A DNA stretch of 38,005 nt, from contig CACZZQ010000021.1 in assembly GCA_902785695.1 (NCBI GenBank), forward strand, positions 1 through 38,005. Direction: 5' to 3'. The position numbers and the translations under genes were made by a program. Source of the DNA: an uncultured Prevotellaceae bacterium (lineage in GTDB: Bacteria > Bacteroidota > Bacteroidia > Bacteroidales > Bacteroidaceae). The notes under the pieces are model-generated. The model was given only the letters and a program-made list of their open reading frames with translations, did not search any database and was not told where the DNA came from. Of this stretch, positions 1 to 6,412 are shown in pieces (position 1 is the stretch's first letter; every line of letters starts with the position of its first letter).

Positions 1-81
1 CACGTTCTTGATGAAGCAGAGGCTTGGAATCTTCGGATTCGGAAAAGCCTCATTGGGGTTGGGTCTATTATTGATTTCCAT
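1..81 (-). CDS. Vat-like hexapeptide O-acetyltransferase, N-terminus only
   Basis: Only the first 27 codons are present; the gene starts at the ATG at 81 and runs off the left edge. The visible peptide has a PNPNEAFPNP stretch followed by LCFIKNV. This matches my memory of the N-termini of Vat-type (streptogramin A and other xenobiotic) acetyltransferases, which open with a short G-P-D-P-N...YP segment and then CFIKNT. The hexapeptide-repeat catalytic part lies outside the window, so neither activity nor substrate can be judged. A good Bacteroidetes -7 element lies upstream. The identification rests on about 20 residues and is tentative. Confidence 0.45.
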   Translation of the reverse strand, partial: MEINNRPNPNEAFPNPKIPSLCFIKNV

Positions 82-113
82 AAATTCCGATTTATCTGTT
101 TGTTAAACTGCTG

Positions 114-121
114 CAAAGGTA
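114..121 (-). promoter_or_regulatory. Promoter -7 element for the partial acetyltransferase
   Basis: The reverse strand reads TACCTTTG, the Bacteroidetes -7 consensus TAnnTTTG, 32 bases before the ATG at 81. It is divergent from the lysis-cassette promoter at 191-198, so both units start inside this short gap. Confidence 0.6.
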
Positions 122-190
122 CAACTTTTTTCTAAGAATATCCCCAAAAGAGACTATGAAACTGTCTTTTTCCTAATGTAAAAGCCATTT

Positions 191-198
191 TACCTTTG
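191..198 (+). promoter_or_regulatory. Promoter -7 element for the lysis cassette
   Basis: TACCTTTG fits the Bacteroidetes -7 consensus. Transcription would start near 204, which excludes the TTG at 196 as a start and favours the ATG at 220 for the first gene. Confidence 0.6.
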
Positions 199-219
199 CA
201 CCAACAAATTCAAATCTCT

Positions 220-486
220 ATGACTACAAACAGCAAAGAATGGATCCAGTACTCAACCGCAGCACTTATGGTGGTGTCAGGTGTCGTACTGTCCTTTATC
301 TCGTTCTTCACCAAGGGCGATGTAACCGATGGGGTGCTCTGGTACATGGCACAGGGCCTGACCTTCGCAGGGGCCATCTTCGGGGTGAGCGTGTACTTCA
401 AAACGAAACTCGGAGAGTCCGAGTATCGTATCAAAGAATTCTTATCCAAACAAATCAGAAATGAAACAGACAATGAGACGCATTGA
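220..486 (+). CDS. Small two-helix membrane protein, holin-like
   Basis: An 88-residue protein with two clear hydrophobic helices (about residues 12-31 and 42-63) separated by a short polar loop, and a charged C-terminal tail (residues 64-88). There is no signal peptide or catalytic motif. Start choice: the open frame extends to a TTG at 196, but that codon lies inside the promoter, so ATG 220 is preferred. The gene overlaps the amidase gene by 14 bases, and the amidase has no export signal of its own. Size, topology and position suggest a holin that lets the amidase reach the wall. Holins share little sequence similarity, so the function is inferred from context. It could instead be a small membrane protein of a mobile element with another role. 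Confidence 0.6.
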   Translation: MTTNSKEWIQYSTAALMVVSGVVLSFISFFTKGDVTDGVLWYMAQGLTFAGAIFGVSVYFKTKLGESEYRIKEFLSKQIRNETDNETH

Positions 487-991
487 CAGAATTATCGTTC
501 ATTGTACGGCCACGCCTGAGGGTAGGCATGTGACCGTCAAAGACGTGGATAACTGGCACCGCAATGACCGCCACTGGGCTAACGGCATCGGCTACCACTA
601 CCTGATTTACCTTGACGGCAGCATCCATCCCGGACGGCCTGAGTCCATGGTAGGAGCGCATTGTTACGGATATAACAAGCACTCCATCGGGGTGTGCTAT
701 GTCGGTGGTACCGAGAAGAATAATATCAAAGTGGGCAAGGACACTCGCACACCTGAGCAGAAGGAAGCATTGGCGAAACTCCTGGAGGATCTTCACCAAC
801 GCTATCCTCATGCCACGCTCCACGGCCACCGTGAGTTTGAATGTAGCCGTCTGAAGAGCAACAAATGCTCCAGCTGTACCAATTGCCAGTACAACAAGGC
901 TGTCTGCACACTTGCAGGAAAGCCCTGCCCATGCTTCGACGTAAGCGAATACCAATACATTTTCAACGACAATAACACTTCTCAAAAATGA
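473..991 (+). CDS. N-acetylmuramoyl-L-alanine amidase (Amidase_2), endolysin-like
   Basis: A peptidoglycan amidase that cleaves the bond between N-acetylmuramic acid and L-alanine. The N-terminus IDRIIVHCTATPEG carries the first zinc histidine. Further on come GIGYHYLIY, AHCYGYN with the second histidine, and HGHREF followed by CPCFD at the zinc/catalytic end of the fold. There is no signal peptide, so it needs a holin or lysis to act. Between HGHREF and CPCFD lies a cysteine-rich insert of about 25 residues (C-x2-C-x2-C-x6-C). I chose ATG 473 because the family usually begins M-R-x-I; ATG 461, four codons earlier, is the alternative. The gene overlaps the holin-like gene upstream and shares an ATGA with the lipoprotein gene downstream. 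This amidase type is common on Bacteroidales phages and conjugative elements. Confidence 0.85.
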   Translation: MRRIDRIIVHCTATPEGRHVTVKDVDNWHRNDRHWANGIGYHYLIYLDGSIHPGRPESMVGAHCYGYNKHSIGVCYVGGTEKNNIKVGKDTRTPEQKEALAKLLEDLHQRYPHATLHGHREFECSRLKSNKCSSCTNCQYNKAVCTLAGKPCPCFDVSEYQYIFNDNNTSQK

Positions 992-1617
992 AATCAATTC
1001 TTCACTTTCTTCTTCTACTTTCAGTCTCTTGTCTGTTACTTTCGTGCCATACCACGAAAGCCAGTGTGTCGGCATCTGAGAAGAGCGAGACGGTGGCGAC
1101 GAGCGCCGACCGTCTCAGCTCCTCTCTGATGACTGACTCCACTAACCAATGGTTCACACTGTCTGTTGACAGCCTCTTTATCATCCTGTCAGAAAAGGGC
1201 ATAGTCATTGTTCCAGAGGGCAAAGCATCGCCATCACTTACAGCGGAAAGTATGCCATTAAGAGACGCTGGCCAAGGCGCAGCGTCCCTTGATGATATGT
1301 ACTTTCTAAGCTGTAAGCCTCCCGCCACAAGTGGCCAGAATTATAGTGCAAGCACAAAGCAGCCTACCACTCAAAAGCCGTCGGCCCTGAAGATATACGG
1401 ACTTCACGTTGATGCGGGCAGCAACAAGAAGTCCAACGTACAGACTTTGACAACGGACAGTGTGGCCGAGTCCACACAATCCTCTGTAGTCAAAGCTTCA
1501 GATGTGCGGAAGTCCGCACCCAGCACGGCTCCGAAGTATATCTTCTATATCCTCTTACTCGCCTGTGCTTTATATCTCATCTATCGCTTTCGCCATTTCT
1601 TCAAGTTGCCAAACTGA
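988..1617 (+). CDS. Lipoprotein with C-terminal membrane helix, one-piece spanin-like
   Basis: A 209-residue protein. The N-terminus is a lipoprotein signal with lipobox LLSC (cysteine at residue 20). The middle (about 21-180) is rich in serine, threonine and lysine, without a recognisable domain. The C-terminus has one strong hydrophobic helix (YIFYILLLACALYLIY, about 184-199) followed by a basic tail. An acylated N-terminus in the outer membrane plus a C-terminal anchor in the inner membrane is the topology of unimolecular spanins, which disrupt the outer membrane at the end of phage lysis. The start ATG overlaps the amidase stop (ATGA), so translation is probably coupled. No sequence family is recognised; the spanin call is inferred from topology and neighbours. 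Confidence 0.55.
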   Translation: MKSILHFLLLLSVSCLLLSCHTTKASVSASEKSETVATSADRLSSSLMTDSTNQWFTLSVDSLFIILSEKGIVIVPEGKASPSLTAESMPLRDAGQGAASLDDMYFLSCKPPATSGQNYSASTKQPTTQKPSALKIYGLHVDAGSNKKSNVQTLTTDSVAESTQSSVVKASDVRKSAPSTAPKYIFYILLLACALYLIYRFRHFFKLPN

Positions 1618-1642
1618 AACCCTGCTAACAGGGATTCAGTTT
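1611..1642. terminator. Long hairpin at the end of the lysis cassette
   Basis: Two 14-base arms (1611-1624 and 1629-1642) pair with a single mismatch around a CTAA loop. The left arm contains the stop codon of the lipoprotein gene. There is no clean T tract, so it may be a weak or bidirectional terminator or an mRNA-end stabiliser. Confidence 0.5.
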
Positions 1643-1733
1643 GACAGTGGCGACAATTCTTTTGACCACTTCTGCTAATCGCAGAGAGAATGTTTATGCT
1701 CTGGAGAGCATCGGTGTTTATGGCTATTCGCCA

Positions 1734-2333
1734 TCATTCGATCACTTCTGCCGGGGGCAGGATGGGGGTGAAGAAGTTCGAGCCAGTCTTCAGACGGGAA
1801 CCGTCAATATAGGTGTAGTCCGTATGCTCCTCTGTCATGGTGTTGAAGTTGAAGACAGACATATCACAGTAGGCCAGTCCGGTGTAGGCCATGAAGATAA
1901 AGAGGTCACGCGCACGTTCAATACGGCCACTGCATTCAGCCTGGCGAATCTTGACAAGTTCAGGCTCAATCAGGGGAACACGCTCCTTGTTCTTGCCCTT
2001 GGGGAATTTCACGTACTCGTAGGGGTCTGAGGAAATCATCTCCAATCGCCACAGGATCTTGGTGTACTTGCGGACTTTCTTGTGGTAGCCGTTGATGGTG
2101 TAGTCAGTCTTGTTGTTCTGACTGCGAAGCCAGGCATCGAAGGCGATGACATTGGCTTTGGTCAGGATCCTTCTGTCATTGGCCATTACTTCCCATGATT
2201 GCTCGTCAGCAGTACCGACGGCTTCCCATTTTCTTTCTTCTCTGCTGAGATAGACAAGAATCTCGATGGTTCCCTTACCAGTCTTCTTCACAGTGTTCCT
2301 GCGGTCGAAGAGCAATTTTACGTTCTGTTTCAT
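1734..2333 (-). pseudogene. Tyrosine recombinase/integrase, internally and C-terminally deleted
   Basis: The 199-codon frame starts with the usual Bacteroidales integrase N-terminus (FDRRNTVKKTGKG, then a W-rich arm-binding segment). It jumps at about residue 55 into the end of the SAM-like core-binding domain (TINGYHKKVRKYT) and continues into the start of the catalytic domain (ARDLFIFMAYTGLAYCDM, then SRLKTGSNFFTPILPPA). It then stops. Full-length relatives have about 400 residues, so roughly 80-100 residues are missing in the middle. The whole C-terminal part is also missing, including the H-x-x-R box and the tyrosine nucleophile. It cannot be an active recombinase. It points away from tRNA-Lys at 2666-2738, the layout expected for an element inserted at a tRNA gene. 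Confidence 0.8.
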
Positions 2334-2442
2334 AAATTAAAATTTTTTTTTGCAGCCAGAATGTAAAACTGAGCAAAGTCGGGAGAAAATTGAAGTGAGG
2401 TGGCCAAAATTAGTTGTTTCTTGTAGCACGGTTAGCCAAAAG
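2334..2442. other. Noncoding stretch before the iterons
   Basis: AT-rich DNA between the integrase start and the iteron array. The open frame at 2350-2589 on the plus strand crosses the repeats, has no family resemblance and is judged spurious. Confidence 0.4.
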
Positions 2443-2540
2443 TGTATCACATTTTTGAGAGCGTGTATCACAAAATGTATCACAAATCAGTCCAAGACGT
2501 TCCAAGTAATTCCAAAAATGTCCAAGCTTTTCCAATCAAG
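2443..2540. repeat. Iteron-like array: three TGTATCACA and five TCCAA repeats
   Basis: TGTATCACA occurs at 2443-2451, 2464-2472 and 2476-2484. Immediately after, TCCAA begins at 2491, 2501, 2511, 2521 and 2531, an exact 10-base period that puts every copy on the same face of the helix. The array lies between the integrase remnant and tRNA-Lys. Such clustered short repeats are typical of protein-binding arrays such as integrase arm sites, repressor operators or replication iterons. The periodicity is directly visible; the function is inferred. Confidence 0.6.
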
Positions 2541-2612
2541 CTGCGGGGTTCAACAAATTATTACTTTAACAGAACATCATGAATATTAGTTAGTTAGTGG
2601 CTCTCTTGCCCC

Positions 2613-2661
2613 TAAAAAAGCGAAAAACGACAGAACTTTGTTAGTTCGTCGTTTTTATCGC
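2613..2661 (-). terminator. Rho-independent terminator after tRNA-Lys
   Basis: On the minus strand, GCG...AACGACGAAC and GTTCTGTCGTT...CGC pair around a short loop and are followed by a run of six T. It begins 5 bases after the tRNA 3' end. Confidence 0.75.
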
Positions 2662-2665
2662 TAAG

Positions 2666-2738
2666 TACACCCGCAGGGGCTCGAACCCTGGACACCCTGA
2701 TTAAGAGTCAGGTGCTCTACCAACTGAGCTACGGGTGC
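2666..2738 (-). tRNA. tRNA-Lys (CTT anticodon)
   Basis: A 73-nt cloverleaf on the minus strand: acceptor GCACCCG, D arm AGCTCAGTTGG, anticodon stem CCTGA/TCAGG with loop CTCTTAA, and T arm GGTTCGAGCC. The CCA end is not encoded. The first acceptor pair is G-U. The integrase remnant and iterons lie on its 3' side, so its 3' end may have served as an integration site. Confidence 0.95.
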
Positions 2739-2782
2739 ATCATTTTTTGTTTTGATTCAGTACTCTTGCTGAATTGCGGGTG

Positions 2783-2814
2783 CAAAGGTACGGAGTATTT
2801 TTGAATCTACCAAA
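2783..2814 (-). promoter_or_regulatory. Promoter of tRNA-Lys
   Basis: TTTG (2814-2811), 20 bases, then TACCTTTG (2790-2783) on the minus strand: a full Bacteroidetes promoter about 45 bases before the tRNA. Confidence 0.75.
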
Positions 2815-2851
2815 TTTTTTTGGCATTTTTTTCAAAATACCCGTTATTTTT

Positions 2852-3472
2852 TTACTCCATAGGGAAAAGACCATATAATTTGGCATCAATCATGTCGGTA
2901 ACCTGTTTGAAATGTTCAGGATTTTCTCCAAACTTACAATGGTCGCCATCGACAACGATCAGCGGTCCTTTGTAGCCGACAATCCATTCCTCATAGCGGC
3001 GGCTCAGTCCCTCCAGATAATCCAGTCGCATGGTCTGTTCGTATTCACGTCCGCGTTTTTGTATTTGTGCTACAAGGGTTGGAATGCTACTGCGTATGTA
3101 AATCATAAGGTCTGGCAACTGAACCAGTGACATCATCAGGTCGAAGAGATCCTTGTAGTTATTGAAGTCACGATCGCTCATCATTCCCTGCCCGTGAAGG
3201 TTTGGTGCAAAGATGCAGGCATCCTCGAAGATGGTACGGTCCTGAATGATGGTCTCCTTGGAATGTGCTATCTCGACAACTTCCTTGAAACGCTTGTTCA
3301 GGAAATAGATCTGAAGGTTAAACGACCAACGCTTCATATCTGCATAGAAGTCCTCTAGATAAGGATTGTTGTCAACGGGTTCGAACCTTGGCGTCCAACC
3401 GTAACGGTGGGCCAACATCTTAGTCAGCGTGGTCTTGCCACTTCCAATGTTTCCTGCTACTGCGATGTGCAT
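2852..3472 (-). CDS. Deoxynucleoside kinase (first of a tandem pair)
   Basis: Phosphorylates deoxynucleosides (dAdo/dGuo type) for dNTP salvage in the cytoplasm. The P-loop GNIGSGKTT lies at about residues 7-15, the DRTIFEDA motif corresponds to the catalytic/substrate D-R-S region, and KRGREYEQTM is the arginine-rich lid. Length of about 206 residues is normal. I chose the ATG at 3472; the frame extends to a TTG at 3481, but the family begins M-H-I-A-V-x-G-N. It lies downstream of a similar kinase at 3505-4125, separated by a short TTAATT-rich tract, and both are probably read from the promoter at 4286-4317. The exact base specificity cannot be read from sequence. Confidence 0.9.
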   Translation of the reverse strand: MHIAVAGNIGSGKTTLTKMLAHRYGWTPRFEPVDNNPYLEDFYADMKRWSFNLQIYFLNKRFKEVVEIAHSKETIIQDRTIFEDACIFAPNLHGQGMMSDRDFNNYKDLFDLMMSLVQLPDLMIYIRSSIPTLVAQIQKRGREYEQTMRLDYLEGLSRRYEEWIVGYKGPLIVVDGDHCKFGENPEHFKQVTDMIDAKLYGLFPME

Positions 3473-3475
3473 AAT

Positions 3476-3511
3476 GCTCAATTCTTAATGCTTAATTCTT
3501 AATCTTAATTG
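3476..3511. repeat. ATTCTTAAT(GC) tandem tract between the kinase genes
   Basis: Repeats of the core ATTCTTAA separated by a few bases. It resembles other short tandem tracts in this window (6123-6158, 21255-21293, 28030-28064). It overlaps only the last codons of the upstream kinase. Confidence 0.5.
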
Positions 3512-4125
3512 GAAAAGAGTCCGAAGAGGGTGGAGTCTATACGGTCTACTATCTTAGCGAAGTCCTTCGGGTTGTTCTGATAGTCGAGGTCATCTTTTTC
3601 GATCACCATCACCCTACCCTTATACATCTTATAAATAAACTCATCATAACGACGGTTGAGATTTTCCAGATACTCCAGCTTCATGGTCTGCTCGTACTCA
3701 CGTCCACGTTTCTGGATGTTTCCTACCAGATGGGGAACTGAAGCCCGCAGATAGATCATGAGATCGGGATAACGCACCACAGTCATCATCTGTTCAAAGA
3801 GTTCCATATAGGTATCATAGTCGCGGTCGGAGAGATTACCCATAGCCTTATTGTTCTGCATGAAGACATAGACACCCTCGAAGATGGTACGGTCTTGCAC
3901 GATAGTATGATCAGATTTTGAAATATCTATGAGGTCGCGGAAGCGCTCTTTCAGAAAGTAGACCTCCAGATTGAACGACCAACGGTGGATGTCGCGGTAG
4001 TAGTCTTCCAGATACGGATTATGGTCAACAGTCTCGAAGCGAGCCTCCCACCCGTAATGACGGGCGAGCATCTTGGTCAGAGTGGACTTTCCGCTTCCGA
4101 TATTTCCTGCTACTGCGATATGCAT
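3505..4125 (-). CDS. Deoxynucleoside kinase (second of a tandem pair)
   Basis: A 206-residue paralogue of the kinase at 2852-3472, similar along its whole length, so the pair arose by duplication. P-loop GNIGSGKSTLTKML at about residues 7-20, DRTIFEGVYVF for the D-R-S motif and KRGREYEQTM for the lid. The regions between motifs differ (for example YKMYKGRVMVIEKDD near the C-terminus), which may mean different substrate preference. Lactobacilli have comparable tandem dAK/dGK genes whose products form heterodimers; that is known there and only a suggestion here. The ATG at 4125 has AGGAAA upstream. The transposase scar ends 6 bases before this start, so the upstream region has been rearranged. 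Confidence 0.9.
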   Translation of the reverse strand: MHIAVAGNIGSGKSTLTKMLARHYGWEARFETVDHNPYLEDYYRDIHRWSFNLEVYFLKERFRDLIDISKSDHTIVQDRTIFEGVYVFMQNNKAMGNLSDRDYDTYMELFEQMMTVVRYPDLMIYLRASVPHLVGNIQKRGREYEQTMKLEYLENLNRRYDEFIYKMYKGRVMVIEKDDLDYQNNPKDFAKIVDRIDSTLFGLFSN

Positions 4126-4131
4126 TTCCTT

Positions 4132-4262
4132 ATAACAACTTATCTATTTCTTCAATAGTCAGAGCAGTGTACATGGAAATCAATGCTGCCTGCATACCGT
4201 CGGTCATCTTTGAAGCCGTAGTCGGTATAGGGGTTGATGTATCTTCCTGCTATCTGTTCCAT
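4132..4262 (-). pseudogene. PD-(D/E)XK (Rpn-type) transposase/nuclease scar, ends only
   Basis: From the ATG at 4262 the frame reads MEQIAGRYINPYTDYGFK, the characteristic N-terminus of the Bacteroidales PD-(D/E)XK nuclease-family transposases (Rpn type). Directly after GFK, a one-base frame change gives MTDGMQAALISMYTAL followed by TIEEIDKLL and a stop at 4132, which looks like the C-terminal tail of the same family. The nuclease core (normally about 250 residues) is missing. An internal deletion joining the two ends explains this best. It sits within the leader of the kinase operon and cannot be functional. The tail assignment is less certain than the head. Confidence 0.65.
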
Positions 4263-4285
4263 GCGTTTTCTTGTAATCTCGACTG

Positions 4286-4317
4286 CAAAATTACATAAAA
4301 ATACTGAAACCACCAAA
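4286..4317 (-). promoter_or_regulatory. Promoter of the deoxynucleoside kinase operon
   Basis: TTTG (4317-4314), 20 bases, then TAATTTTG (4293-4286) on the minus strand. Transcription would start near 4280 and run through the transposase scar into the kinases. The scar may use the transposase's own promoter or have inserted behind the kinase promoter. Confidence 0.6.
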
Positions 4318-4541
4318 CGATTGGGAGAATTAACGTTGTTTACCCTATAAATAGCCATCCTTGTTGTTCTGGAATAGCTGGCTGTGGCGGATTGGAGACC
4401 TCGTTCTTGGATAAAAGAAGATATTGGCTGTCGCATAGCATGATGCAGCAGCAAAAATTTTTCACTTTTCACCTTTTATGTACCTCTGAGCTTTGCTCGA
4501 AGGCACTATCGTTCGACAATAAAAAAAAAATGTTTTTTTGT
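4318..4541. other. Gap between divergent promoters
   Basis: About 220 bases without a supported gene. It contains a TTCACTTTTCACCTTTT tract (4460-4476) like the other short tandem tracts, and an A-run at 4521-4530. The weak frames on either strand here show no family resemblance. Confidence 0.4.
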
Positions 4542-4572
4542 TTTGTATTGTTCTCACTTTTTCGTATCTTTG
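4542..4572 (+). promoter_or_regulatory. Promoter of the pantothenate kinase gene
   Basis: TTTG (4542-4545), 19 bases, then TATCTTTG (4565-4572). Predicted start near 4578, 20 bases before the ATG at 4598; this excludes upstream in-frame starts. Confidence 0.75.
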
Positions 4573-4597
4573 TCGCACGAATTCTAATCATTTCGCT

Positions 4598-5422
4598 ATG
4601 GGAATAATCATTGGTATAGACGTGGGCATTTCTACCACGAAGATTGTCGGGCTGAAGGAAGGCAAGCCTACAGCCCCTATTAGGATTACGGCTGCCGACC
4701 CTATCACCTCGCTCTATGGTGCTTTCGGCAAGTATCTGCACGACAACAACATCAACCTTAACGATGTAGAGCATGTCATGCTGACGGGCGTAGGTACCGG
4801 CTATGTGAAGAACGACGTCTATGGTGTCAAGACTAGTCGCTGCGATGAATTTATAGCCGATGCCTTAGGAGCCCGCTATGAGAGTCATATCGACCACGCC
4901 ATTGTGGTGTCGATGGGCACCGGCACCTCGTTTGTCATGTGTCAGGGCGACAACATACGTCACATTGGCGGCATTGGCATTGGCGGTGGCACGTTGCAAG
5001 GACTGTCGCGCCTCATGCTGAATACCAGCGATATCAAGACCGTATCGGCACTGGCCATGCAGGGCGACATCTCGCACATCAACCTGAGTATCGGCGACAT
5101 CTCTGCACAACCGCTTCCCGGCCTGCCCATGGAGGCTACGGCGAGCATCTTCGCCCGTGCACAGAATGACGCTTCGCGTGAGGATATTGCCTGTGGCATC
5201 ATCTCGCTGGTGATGCAGAGCATCGGCTCAGCCGCTGTGCTGGCTGCCCAGGGCACCGGCTGTCATGACATGGTGCTCATTGGCAACCTGTCGCTGCTGC
5301 CTCAGTGCAAGGACATCTTCCCAGCCTTGGAGCGTCTGTACAATGTGCGCTTCCACATTCCCAAATACTCGTCATTCTGCACTGCCATTGGAGCTGCCCT
5401 GGCATACAGGATTGACAGTTGA
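4598..5422 (+). CDS. coaW: Type II pantothenate kinase (BadF/Fumble-like ASKHA fold)
   Basis: Phosphorylates pantothenate in the first step of coenzyme A synthesis. The 274-residue protein opens with the phosphate-1 loop IIIGIDVGISTTKIVG. The second ATP-binding block is SMGTGTSFV (about 110-118) followed by the glycine-rich GGIGIGGGTLQGLSRL, and near the C-terminus there is a VLIGNLS adenosine-type motif and SSFCTAIGAALAY. These are characteristic of type II enzymes (PF03630), which are not feedback-inhibited like CoaA. The open frame extends further 5', but the promoter places transcription after those codons, so ATG 4598 is used. It is a single gene; the following 3' DNA is a truncated surface-protein gene. 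Confidence 0.85.
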   Translation: MGIIIGIDVGISTTKIVGLKEGKPTAPIRITAADPITSLYGAFGKYLHDNNINLNDVEHVMLTGVGTGYVKNDVYGVKTSRCDEFIADALGARYESHIDHAIVVSMGTGTSFVMCQGDNIRHIGGIGIGGGTLQGLSRLMLNTSDIKTVSALAMQGDISHINLSIGDISAQPLPGLPMEATASIFARAQNDASREDIACGIISLVMQSIGSAAVLAAQGTGCHDMVLIGNLSLLPQCKDIFPALERLYNVRFHIPKYSSFCTAIGAALAYRIDS

Positions 5423-5441
5423 TCATTGGATCATGAAGTAA

Positions 5442-6278
5442 GTCCGTATAGCCAGATTTATCTTTAATCCCACCCGTCAGGGCTATACCTTCGCCGGCTG
5501 GATGGGTACAGGGCTTGAAGGGCCTGCGCTGACAGTCACCATCGCTACAGGTTCTACCGGCGACCGCAGCTACACCGCCACATGGGAGCGTAATGATATG
5601 ATGCCGGGTGACGTGAACCACGACGGAACTGTTGACGTGACCGATGCCGTACTGATTATCGATGAAATCCTGCTTAAGGATCCGTCCAACTTCGATGCTT
5701 CGCTGGCCGATGTGAACCATGACACCTTTATCGATGTGACCGATGTGGTGCTTGTAATTGACAAGATTCTGGGTAAGTTAGAACTGTCTCGCAATGCCGA
5801 GGCTGCTTATAAGGACTTGACGGCTTACACTGCTTTCCAGATGGATCTGACGATACCTGCAGGCTACGTGCTCGAAGGCGTTATGCTGACGGAGATGGCG
5901 AAGGACAGTCATACACTGGCTTACACCATGCTGCCCGGTGGCCGCTGCCGCATCGTGGTCTGGTCGATGGACAACGAGGCACTGCCCGGTGCATGGAACG
6001 AGGTCATCCGTCTGCAACTGAGGGGTCAAGGCGAAGCGCAGCTCAATGCCGATCATGCCGTCTTCGTCACCGTCAATGGCGAGCGTCATGAGCTGCTCCT
6101 CAACGGAACAACCGGCATTGCTCAATGGTCAACCGTCAATGGTCAATCGTCAATGGTCTATGACCTGCAAGGTCGACGAGTTTCGAGCGCAGTAGTAAAT
6201 TCATCACTCACTGCTCCCCACTCTTCACTTAAGAAAGACCTTTACATCATCGACGGAAAGAAGTTCATGAAGAAGTAA
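5442..6278 (+). pseudogene. 5'-truncated extracellular protein: Listeria-Bacteroides repeat, dockerin, C-terminal motif
   Basis: The frame is open from 5442 with no plausible start, signal peptide or promoter. It begins inside a Listeria-Bacteroides (InlB B/flg_new) repeat: NPTRQGYTFAGW, then TVTIATGSTGDRSYTATW. Two dockerin-type I calcium repeats follow (DVNHDGTVDVTDAVLIIDEIL, DVNHDTFIDVTDVVLVIDKIL, about 5610-5775). Then comes a beta-rich region of about 110 residues and the C-terminal motif YDLQGRR...LYIIDGKK, common on secreted Bacteroidetes proteins. An ATG at 5502 lies inside the repeat and would leave half a domain. Two short tandem tracts (6123-6158, 6198-6230) are translated in frame, the second splitting the C-terminal motif. 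The 5' part was probably lost by deletion against coaW. The tail may still be intact relative to homologues. Confidence 0.7.
6123..6158 (+). repeat. CAATGGTCAA(C/T)CGT tandem tract inside the dockerin protein
   Basis: Four copies of a (G)TCAATGGTCAA-type unit, translated in frame as QWSTVNGQSSMV just before YDLQGRR. A second tract of a different unit (ATCACTCACTGCTCCCCACT) follows at 6198-6230. Confidence 0.55.
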
Positions 6279-6298
6279 CAAGATTCAAGTTATCAATG

Positions 6299-6340
6299 GC
6301 AGTCCCTGCGGTCAACTGACTCCAGGGACTGCTTCTTTTC
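6299..6340 (+). terminator. Rho-independent terminator
   Basis: Perfect 10-base arms GCAGTCCCTG (6299-6308) and CAGGGACTGC (6323-6332), followed by TTCTTTTC. It ends the coaW/dockerin side before the metalloprotease promoter. Confidence 0.8.
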
Positions 6341-6412
6341 AAAAAAGAGCACGAAGCGGTACTTTGAGAATGTAAAGAATTTGAAGTAATGACCATAATT
6401 TGCACGTTTCGT

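Noticed and set aside
455-1075. A 206-codon minus-strand frame opposite the amidase
   Set aside because: It is the antisense shadow of a clear Amidase_2 gene, has no family resemblance and no promoter.
2350-2589. A 79-codon plus-strand frame across the iterons
   Set aside because: Its sequence consists of translated repeats, and it has no promoter or homology signs.
5502-6278. Taking ATG 5502 as a true start of a small dockerin protein
   Set aside because: It would begin in the middle of a Listeria-Bacteroides repeat without signal peptide or promoter; truncation is the better reading.
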